Shown here: in pieces, positions 7,031-12,465 of the stretch | Layout: the number at the start of each line of letters is the position of its first letter | Numbering within the stretch: position 1 is the first letter of the stretch | Assembly: GCA_003241215.1 (NCBI GenBank) | Contig: QFOL01000104.1 | Coordinates: forward strand, 1-12,465 | Reading direction: 5' to 3' | Length of the DNA stretch: 12,465 nucleotides | From: Agrobacterium fabrum | GTDB lineage: Bacteria > Pseudomonadota > Alphaproteobacteria > Rhizobiales > Rhizobiaceae | Translations under genes and position numbers: made by a program | The notes under the pieces: generated by a model | Told to the model about the DNA's origin: nothing | The model's input: the letters and a program-made list of their open reading frames with translations, nothing else | Database searches by the model: none

Positions 7031-7387
7031 TCAGTTTCTCGACCAGACGGCCAGCTCATATCCATCCGGATCGGTGAAATGGAAACGCCGCCCGCCCGGA
7101 AACTCGAAGATTGCGACGCTGATCTGCCCGCCGGCGGCTTCGACGCGTCGCTGCACATCTTCGATATCGGCGGCGTAGAGAATGACGAGCGGTCCGCCCT
7201 TGGCCGAGACCGGCGCCGTGGTGGTGAAACCGCCGGTCAACCGGCCATCGGAAAACTCGCAATATTGCGGACCGTAATCCTTGAAGGACCAGCCGAAGGC
7301 GCCGCCGTAAAATTCCTTGCTGCGTTCGATATCGGCGACGTTGAATTCGACATAGTCGATCCGCCGGTCGTTCGTATTCGTGGTCAT
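7031..7387 (-). CDS. VOC family protein, short form, metal His not conserved
   Basis: A 118-residue VOC domain protein. The N-terminal module is IDYVEFNVADIERSKEFYGGAFGW at about 10-33, and the C-terminal module ends RFHFTDPDGYELAVW. The usual first metal His is Tyr12 here and the second module lacks the His as well (LVILYAAD), while Glu111 remains. It probably does not bind metal as classical glyoxalases do and belongs with the many VOC proteins of unknown role. GGAGG ends about 4 bases before the ATG at 7387. Middle gene of the minus-strand operon: 10 bases after the SRPBCC gene and 16 before the other VOC gene. The two VOC proteins are only distantly similar, so this is not a recent duplication. 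Confidence 0.88.
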   Translation of the reverse strand: MTTNTNDRRIDYVEFNVADIERSKEFYGGAFGWSFKDYGPQYCEFSDGRLTGGFTTTAPVSAKGGPLVILYAADIEDVQRRVEAAGGQISVAIFEFPGGRRFHFTDPDGYELAVWSRN

Positions 7388-7397
7388 GGATCCTCCA

Positions 7398-7802
7398 TCA
7401 ATCCTTTTCGAGCAGCGCCTTCAGCGTTTCGAGATCGGCCGTGACAGCTTTTGCGTCCTGCTCGAAATCCTCATCCGTCATGCCCTGAAGGCGAAGCAGG
7501 GTGAAACTCACCTCCGTGCCGCTGCCGTTCGGCGTTACCCGTAGCGCGTTATAAACCTTCACGCCATCCGGCAAGGTCACGACATGGTCGATGACGCCGA
7601 ACTCGTTTGCGGGGGCGAAATTGACGCGCACCTCGCCAAGCGGGCCGCCATCGGCGATCCAGTCTTCGCCGTCAGGCTTCAGCCCGCCGCCAAGACCTGC
7701 CGCCCAGCGCGGCATGTTCTGCGGGTCGGAGGCGAAGTCGTAGACATGGCTCCAGGGTTTTTCGATCGAAAGATGAATGATTCTCGACTGCATGACAGGC
7801 AT
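7398..7802 (-). CDS. SRPBCC family protein (polyketide cyclase/START-like)
   Basis: Small soluble protein of 134 residues with the helix-grip fold signature of the SRPBCC/polyketide-cyclase group. It opens with SRIIHLSIEKPWSHVYDFASDP, an SRPBCC first strand and helix; NMPRWAAGL follows, then alternating strands (VRVNFAP, GVIDHVVTLPDG, TEVSFTLLR). A final long helix reads FEQDAKAVTADLETLKALLEK. Such proteins bind hydrophobic ligands; no substrate is evident. I place the start at the ATG at 7802, with GGGAGG 6 bases upstream. The frame continues to a GTG at 7841 without a ribosome site, and an ATG at 7793 is a further possibility. First gene of the SRPBCC-VOC-VOC operon and divergent from fixG. 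The FixK box at 7853-7866 is 51 bases before its start, so it might share oxygen control. Confidence 0.86.
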   Translation of the reverse strand: MPVMQSRIIHLSIEKPWSHVYDFASDPQNMPRWAAGLGGGLKPDGEDWIADGGPLGEVRVNFAPANEFGVIDHVVTLPDGVKVYNALRVTPNGSGTEVSFTLLRLQGMTDEDFEQDAKAVTADLETLKALLEKD

Positions 7803-7852
7803 TTCATCCTCCCTTGGCGGCGCGTTCCCATGCTGCGCCACTTTGTCGTCAC

Positions 7853-7866
7853 TTGATGCAAGTCAA
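7853..7866. promoter_or_regulatory. Near-consensus FixK/FnrN box between the SRPBCC gene and fixG
   Basis: TTGATGCAAGTCAA matches TTGAT-N4-ATCAA except for one base in the right half site (GTCAA). It keeps the essential TTGA-N6-TCAA core. The centre is 62 bases before the fixG ATG. At the usual class II position, transcription of fixGHIS would start near 7901 with a leader of about 20 bases. It is also about 57 bases from the divergent SRPBCC start. Confidence 0.8.
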
Positions 7867-7921
7867 GGATGTTTCACCGGGGAGATGGGAGAAAGCAAGG
7901 AGATAAAAACGGACTCCTATC

Positions 7922-9508
7922 ATGAACATCTATCGCGCCGGACAGGATCGCCCGCAACAGCCTGTCGAAAGGCTGGAGGCGGAAGCCGTCAATTCCGCAA
8001 AAACGCGCAAACCGCTCTACGAAGCGCGCAGGAAGATTTTTCCCAAGCGCGCGGAGGGGCGGTTCCGGCGGTTCAAATGGCTGGTGATGCTGGTCACGCT
8101 CGGCATTTATTATCTGACGCCGTTCCTGCGCTGGGATCGCGGTCCCTATGCGCCGGATCAGGCGGTGCTGATCGATATCGCCAACCGGCGCTTTTATTTC
8201 TTCTTCATCGAAATCTGGCCGCAGGAATTCTTCTTCGTCGCCGGATTGCTGGTCATGGCCGGGCTTGGGCTCTTTCTCGTTACCTCGGCTGTCGGGCGTG
8301 CATGGTGCGGTTACACCTGTCCGCAGACCGTCTGGGTCGACCTGTTTCTGGTGGTTGAACGGGCGATAGAGGGTGACAGGAACGCGCGCATGAAACTGGA
8401 TGCCGCGCCCTTCTCATTTGGCAAATTGCGCAAGCGGGTGCTGAAACACGCGATCTGGCTGGTGATCGGCGTTCTGACCGGCGGCGCCTGGATTTTCTAT
8501 TTTGCCGATGCGCCAACACTGGCGATGCAGTTCATGACCGGGCAGGCGCCGATGATCGCCTATTCCACCGTCGCCATCCTCACCGCCACCACCTATGTCT
8601 TCGGCGGGCTGATGCGGGAGCAGGTCTGCACCTATATGTGTCCCTGGCCGCGCATTCAGGCGGCGATGCTGGACGAGAATTCGCTTGTCGTTACCTATAA
8701 TGACTGGCGCGGCGAACCGCGCTCGCGACACGCCAAGAAGGCTGCGGCAGCTGGGGAGAGCATCGGCGATTGTGTCGATTGCAACGCCTGCGTCGCGGTC
8801 TGTCCCATGGGCATCGACATCAGGGACGGACAGCAGCTGGAATGCATCACCTGCGCGCTCTGCATCGATGCCTGCGACGGGGTGATGGACAAGATCGGCA
8901 AGCCGCGCGGGCTGATCGCCTATGCGACGCTTTCCGAATATCAATCCAACATGGCGCTGGCGACCGGCAATGGTGAGCACGCCATCCGTCCCGTCAATAT
9001 GCTGCGCGAGGAGGACGGCAGCTTCAGCAGGAATATCCGCCATTTCGACTGGCGCATCATCTTCCGGCCGCGCACGCTGCTTTACACGGCAATATGGGCT
9101 GCTGTCGGCATCGGCATGCTGTTTGCGCTGGTGACACGCGAGCGGCTGGCGCTGAATGTCCTGCACGACCGCAATCCGCAATATGTGCTGGAATCGAACG
9201 GCTCCATTCGCAACGGCTATACGGTGCGCATTCTCAACATGGTGCCGCAGCCGCGCATAATGAGCCTCACCATCGAGGGCATTCCGAATGCGGTGATGAA
9301 GATCAACGGTATGCCGGACACGGCCGCGCGCACCTTCGAGGTGACGGTGGAGCCGGACGAGGCGACGACGCTGAAAGTCTTCGTCACCCTGCCGGGCGAG
9401 GATGTCGTGCGCACGGCGGAAAACTTCGAATTCATCGTCAGCGATACGGGCGGCCATGAGACGGCCCGTTACGATGCCGTCTTCAACGCGCCGGGAGCGA
9501 AAAAATGA
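7922..9508 (+). CDS. fixG: cbb3 oxidase assembly protein FixG (CcoG), 4Fe-4S membrane protein
   Basis: Polytopic membrane iron-sulfur protein of 528 residues needed for cbb3 oxidase assembly. CcoG has been linked to reduction of Cu2+ for delivery to the oxidase. A polar N terminus precedes several helices (LVMLVTLGIYYLTPFL and others). NapH/RdxA-type cysteine motifs are WCGYTCPQTVW and CTYMCPWPRIQ. Two ferredoxin-like clusters follow: Cys284, 287, 290 and 294 (CVDCNACVAVCP), and Cys308, 311, 314 and 318 (CITCALCIDAC). After a last helix the C-terminal 130 residues form the FixG Ig-like domain. The start at 7922 has only GGA eight bases upstream; an AAGGAG at 7897-7902 is too far away, so initiation may be weak. 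Its TGA overlaps the fixH ATG (ATGA). Confidence 0.96.
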   Translation: MNIYRAGQDRPQQPVERLEAEAVNSAKTRKPLYEARRKIFPKRAEGRFRRFKWLVMLVTLGIYYLTPFLRWDRGPYAPDQAVLIDIANRRFYFFFIEIWPQEFFFVAGLLVMAGLGLFLVTSAVGRAWCGYTCPQTVWVDLFLVVERAIEGDRNARMKLDAAPFSFGKLRKRVLKHAIWLVIGVLTGGAWIFYFADAPTLAMQFMTGQAPMIAYSTVAILTATTYVFGGLMREQVCTYMCPWPRIQAAMLDENSLVVTYNDWRGEPRSRHAKKAAAAGESIGDCVDCNACVAVCPMGIDIRDGQQLECITCALCIDACDGVMDKIGKPRGLIAYATLSEYQSNMALATGNGEHAIRPVNMLREEDGSFSRNIRHFDWRIIFRPRTLLYTAIWAAVGIGMLFALVTRERLALNVLHDRNPQYVLESNGSIRNGYTVRILNMVPQPRIMSLTIEGIPNAVMKINGMPDTAARTFEVTVEPDEATTLKVFVTLPGEDVVRTAENFEFIVSDTGGHETARYDAVFNAPGAKK

Positions 9509-10005
9509 CAGTGAACAATCAACGCGCTTCCGGATTTACGTTCACCGGCTGGCACATGCTCGGCGTCATGCTGCTGTTCTTCGGCACCGTCATCACCGTC
9601 AACATGGTGATGGCCTGGAACGCGGTCAACAGCTGGAGCGGGCTCGTCGTGCCCAACACCTATGTGGCCAGCCAGCAGTTCAACGCCAAGGTGGAAGCCG
9701 CCAAGGCAAGGGCTGCCACAGGTATCAAGGGCAAGCTCATCGTGGATGAAAAGACGGTGCGTTACGAGGTGTTTCATCCCGATACCGGTCCGGTCGAGAC
9801 CGATAAGGTGACGGCGCATTTTCGCCGGCCTGTCGGGGAGCGCCAGAATTTCGACATGGAGCTGACCCCGGTTTCCACCGGCGCCTTCACCGGCCCGCAT
9901 GACATGTTGCCGGGCCAATGGATAGTCGAGGTCACTGCCGTCAAGGATGGCAGGATCATCGTGCATGAGGGCACGCGGATTGCCGTCATCAGGGGGCGCA
10001 AATGA
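9505..10005 (+). CDS. fixH: cbb3 oxidase maturation protein FixH (CcoH)
   Basis: Membrane-anchored protein of 166 residues with a single helix at about 15-37 (GWHMLGVMLLFFGTVITV) followed by MAWNAVNSWSGLVVPNTYVASQ, the hallmark of FixH. The remainder is a periplasmic beta-rich domain (KLIVDEKTVRYEVFH, VTAHFRRPVGE, MELTPV). In other bacteria CcoH interacts with the oxidase and is needed for its assembly or stability. The start overlaps the end of fixG as ATGA and has GGGAG 7 bases upstream. Its own TGA overlaps the fixI ATG in the same way. Confidence 0.95.
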   Translation: MTVNNQRASGFTFTGWHMLGVMLLFFGTVITVNMVMAWNAVNSWSGLVVPNTYVASQQFNAKVEAAKARAATGIKGKLIVDEKTVRYEVFHPDTGPVETDKVTAHFRRPVGERQNFDMELTPVSTGAFTGPHDMLPGQWIVEVTAVKDGRIIVHEGTRIAVIRGRK

Positions 10006-12293
10006 GCTGCTGCGCGCCGGGAACGGAAGGTTCGCTGCAACTCGGCGAGCCGGGCAATCCGCCATCGTCGGAGGAGTTGCTGCTGGCGAGCCGCGATCTG
10101 GGGCAGGGGTTGCGCCAGACCGATCTCAGCGTGCCGGATGTGTATTGCGGCGCCTGTATCGCCACCATCGAGACCGCGCTCGGCCGTCTTGGCCAAGTGG
10201 AGCGGGCGCGGGTGAACCTGTCGTCCAAACGTGTGGCGGTTGTCTGGAAGGAAGAGGTCAATGGCGTCAGGACCGATCCCGCCGAGATTGCCCGCGCCAT
10301 TCTTGCGACGGGATATCGCACGCATCTTTTCGCCAGCGGGCAGGATGCCTCGGACGCCTTGCGTTCGCAGCTGATCAGGGCGGTGGCGCTGTGCGGCTTT
10401 GCTTCCGCCAATATCATGCTTCTGTCCGTCTCCGTGTGGTCGGGGGCGGATGCGGCGACGCGCGACATGTTCCACTGGATTTCGGCGATGATCGCCGCGC
10501 CGGCGCTGATCTATGGCGGGCGTTTCTTCTATCAATCTGCCTGGAATGCGCTGAAACATGGCCGCACCAATATGGACGTGCCGATCGCACTCGCCATCAC
10601 GCTCTCCTATGCCGTTTCCCTGTGGGAGACGATCCATCACGGCGAACATGCCTGGTTCGATGCGACCGTGTCGCTGCTATTCTTCCTGCTGATCGGCCGG
10701 ACGCTTGACCATATCATGCGCGACAAGGCGCGTTCGGCCATTGCCGGGCTTGCCCGTCTTTCGCCGCGTGGGGCGACGGTGATCGGTGAGGATGGAGCGC
10801 GGGAGTATCGGCCGCTTGCCGATATCCAGCCGGGAATGTCGATTGCGATTGCGGCCGGGGACCGTGTGGCGGTGGACGCCGTGGTCGTCTCCGGCAGCAG
10901 CGATCTCGACATGTCCATCGTCAACGGTGAAAGCGCGCCGCGCCGCGTTGCGGCAGGCGACAGCCTTCAGGCCGGGACGCTCAACCTCACCGGTTCGCTG
11001 GTCGCCCGCGTGACCGCCTTGGCCAGGGATTCCTTCCTTTCGGAAGTGATCGGGCTGATGGAGGCGGCCGAAGGCGGGCGGGCGCGTTACCGCCGCATCG
11101 CCGACCGCGCCGCAAGCTATTATTCACCCGTGGTGCATCTTCTTGCGCTGGTGACGTTTCTCGGCTGGGGCATTTTCGGCGGCGACTGGAAACAGGCGAT
11201 GCTGATCGCCATTGCGGTTCTCATCATCACCTGCCCCTGCGCGCTTGGCCTTGCCGTTCCCGTCGTGCAGGTGGTGGCCGCCGGAAGGCTGTTCCGGCAC
11301 GGTATCATGGTCAAGGAAGGCTCGGCCATGGAGCGGCTGGCCGAAATCGATACCGTGCTGTTCGACAAGACCGGCACATTGACCGTCGGCAAGCCGAAGC
11401 TGGTCGAAACCGGTGAGGTGAAGCCTGCTACCATGGCGATTGCGGCGGGACTTGCCGCCCATTCGCGTCATCCTCTCTCGAAAGCCCTGCATGCCGCCTA
11501 TAGCGGCACCTTGCCGGCCTATGAGACGGTGCGGGAAATTCCGGGCTCGGGTGTCGAGGCCGAGACGGAAGCCGGCATCTACCGGCTTGGCAATCGCCGT
11601 TTCGCCTGTCCGGACGAAGCGGTCGTGGACAATGGCGATGGGCGTTCGGAAGTGGTGCTGTCTCTCGACGGCCGGCATCTGGCGAGCTTCGCTTTCGACG
11701 ATAATCCGCGCGCCGGCGCGGTGCCGGCATTGCGCAGCCTGTCGGCGCGGGGCCTGATGCAGGAAATCGTTTCGGGTGACCGGGCCGCCACCGTCAGCGC
11801 CATGGCGCAGCGGCTGGGGATCGGCAACTGGCGTTCGGATCTGTCGCCGAAGGACAAGGCGGCGCGCTGCGCCGAGCTTGCCGGTGAGGGGCGCAGGGTG
11901 CTGATGGTGGGAGACGGTATCAATGATGCGCCGGCGCTTGCCGGCGCGCATGTGTCCATGGCGCCCGCTACCGCCGCCGATATCGGCCGGCAGGCCGCCG
12001 ACTTCGTGTTCATGCAGGAGGATCTCGATGCCGTGCCTTTCGCAATCGAGACATCGCAGCGGGCCGAAAGGCTGATCCGGCAGAACTTTGCGCTTGCCAT
12101 CGGCTACAACATCATCGCCGTGCCGATTGCGATTGCCGGTTACGCGACGCCGATGATTGCGGCCATCGCCATGTCGACGTCCTCGCTGATCGTCGTCGCC
12201 AATGCGTTGCGGCTTGCCGGTGCGGCTGAAGCCGCCCGTCCCCGGAACAACGTGAAAACAGGATTTGCGGGCGAGGGGGCGCAACTGGCATGA
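10002..12293 (+). CDS. fixI: Cu+-exporting P1B-type ATPase FixI (CcoI)
   Basis: Membrane P-type ATPase of 763 residues that supplies copper for the CuB centre of the cbb3 oxidase. After MSCCAPG, an N-terminal heavy-metal-binding domain carries Cys49 and Cys52 (VYCGACIATIE). Then come the membrane helices, an actuator domain with NGES at 308-311 where TGE is usual, the transport motif CPC at 411-413 (ITCPCALGLAVP), the phosphorylation motif DKTGT at 455-459, the nucleotide-binding HP at 490-491 (SRHPLS), and GDGINDAP from 637. The last helices contain YN (AIGYN) and MSTSS, the Cu+ (P1B-1) signature. AGGGGG ends 5 bases before the ATG, which overlaps the fixH stop. The TGA overlaps the fixS ATG. 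The other motifs are intact. Confidence 0.96.
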   Translation: MSCCAPGTEGSLQLGEPGNPPSSEELLLASRDLGQGLRQTDLSVPDVYCGACIATIETALGRLGQVERARVNLSSKRVAVVWKEEVNGVRTDPAEIARAILATGYRTHLFASGQDASDALRSQLIRAVALCGFASANIMLLSVSVWSGADAATRDMFHWISAMIAAPALIYGGRFFYQSAWNALKHGRTNMDVPIALAITLSYAVSLWETIHHGEHAWFDATVSLLFFLLIGRTLDHIMRDKARSAIAGLARLSPRGATVIGEDGAREYRPLADIQPGMSIAIAAGDRVAVDAVVVSGSSDLDMSIVNGESAPRRVAAGDSLQAGTLNLTGSLVARVTALARDSFLSEVIGLMEAAEGGRARYRRIADRAASYYSPVVHLLALVTFLGWGIFGGDWKQAMLIAIAVLIITCPCALGLAVPVVQVVAAGRLFRHGIMVKEGSAMERLAEIDTVLFDKTGTLTVGKPKLVETGEVKPATMAIAAGLAAHSRHPLSKALHAAYSGTLPAYETVREIPGSGVEAETEAGIYRLGNRRFACPDEAVVDNGDGRSEVVLSLDGRHLASFAFDDNPRAGAVPALRSLSARGLMQEIVSGDRAATVSAMAQRLGIGNWRSDLSPKDKAARCAELAGEGRRVLMVGDGINDAPALAGAHVSMAPATAADIGRQAADFVFMQEDLDAVPFAIETSQRAERLIRQNFALAIGYNIIAVPIAIAGYATPMIAAIAMSTSSLIVVANALRLAGAAEAARPRNNVKTGFAGEGAQLA

Positions 12294-12448
12294 ACATGCT
12301 GATCTATCTCATTCCCGTCGCGCTGTTTCTGGGCGCGCTCGGGCTCTTTGCCTTCCTCTGGTCGGTTCGGTCAGGGCAATATGACGATATGGACGGGGCC
12401 GCGTGGCGGGTAATTGATGATGGTGATGACCGGCCACGGCGCTCTTGA
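12290..12448 (+). CDS. fixS: cbb3 oxidase maturation protein FixS (CcoS)
   Basis: Small membrane protein of 52 residues. One helix spans about 4-24 (LIYLIPVALFLGALGLFAF), followed by WSVRSGQYDDMDGAAWRV, the conserved FixS/CcoS motif, and an acidic then basic tail (DDGDDRPRRS). CcoS is required for maturation of the oxidase, with CcoI. The ATG overlaps the fixI stop as ATGA, and GAGGGGG is about 10 bases upstream. A second ATG at codon 3 (12296) is possible. The gene is complete, ending 17 bases before the window edge, so what follows it cannot be seen. Confidence 0.94.
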   Translation: MNMLIYLIPVALFLGALGLFAFLWSVRSGQYDDMDGAAWRVIDDGDDRPRRS

Positions 12449-12465
12449 AGGGGAAGCAAAAGGTC

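Noticed and set aside
8414..9457. Antisense open frame of 347 codons opposite fixG
   Set aside because: It lies entirely within fixG, its composition is shadow-like, and it has no plausible ribosome site or family match.

Overview
The window reads as a chromosomal segment of an alphaproteobacterium, most likely of the Rhizobiaceae (Agrobacterium/Rhizobium type). The grounds are the fixNOQP and fixGHIS gene sets with rhizobial-type FixK/FnrN anaeroboxes (TTGAT-N4-ATCAA), an alphaproteobacterial cobP, and GC-rich third codon positions throughout. No transposase, integrase, tRNA, rRNA or CRISPR array was seen.

Layout. (1) 92-1817, minus strand: two membrane-protein genes, a DUF599 protein followed by a DUF1624 (HGSNAT-like) protein with an unusual cysteine-rich C-terminal tail. 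A 25-codon leader ORF with a strong ribosome binding site lies just upstream of the DUF599 gene. (2) 1906-2318: about 410 bases without a clear gene, holding several hairpins, a promoter-like sequence and a terminator-like hairpin. (3) 2319-2840, plus: cobP, the cobinamide kinase/guanylyltransferase. (4) 2841-3090: intergenic region with a perfect FixK/FnrN box. (5) 3091-6512, plus: fixN-fixO-fixQ-fixP, the cbb3-type high-affinity cytochrome c oxidase, ended by a strong intrinsic terminator. (6) 6568-7802, minus: a compact three-gene operon (SRPBCC protein, then two VOC proteins) convergent with fixP. (7) 7853-7866: a near-consensus FixK box in the divergent promoter region. (8) 7922-12448, plus: fixG-fixH-fixI-fixS, the cbb3 assembly and copper-delivery genes, coupled by three successive ATGA overlaps.

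How the genes work together. FixN (heme-copper catalytic subunit), FixO (mono-heme c), FixQ (small membrane subunit) and FixP (di-heme c) form the oxidase used at very low oxygen. FixI is a P1B-type Cu+ ATPase and FixS a small membrane partner. FixG is a polyferredoxin-like membrane protein, and FixH a membrane-anchored partner. FixGHIS supply copper and assemble the oxidase. The two anaeroboxes suggest both transcription units are switched on by a FixK/FnrN regulator under oxygen limitation. The fix region is the well-known system here. The less ordinary points are the antisense SRPBCC-VOC-VOC operon that separates fixNOQP from fixGHIS, the cysteine-rich tail of the DUF1624 protein, the leader ORF before the DUF599 gene, and the structured non-coding interval upstream of cobP. 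I do not see a clearly novel multi-gene system in this window.
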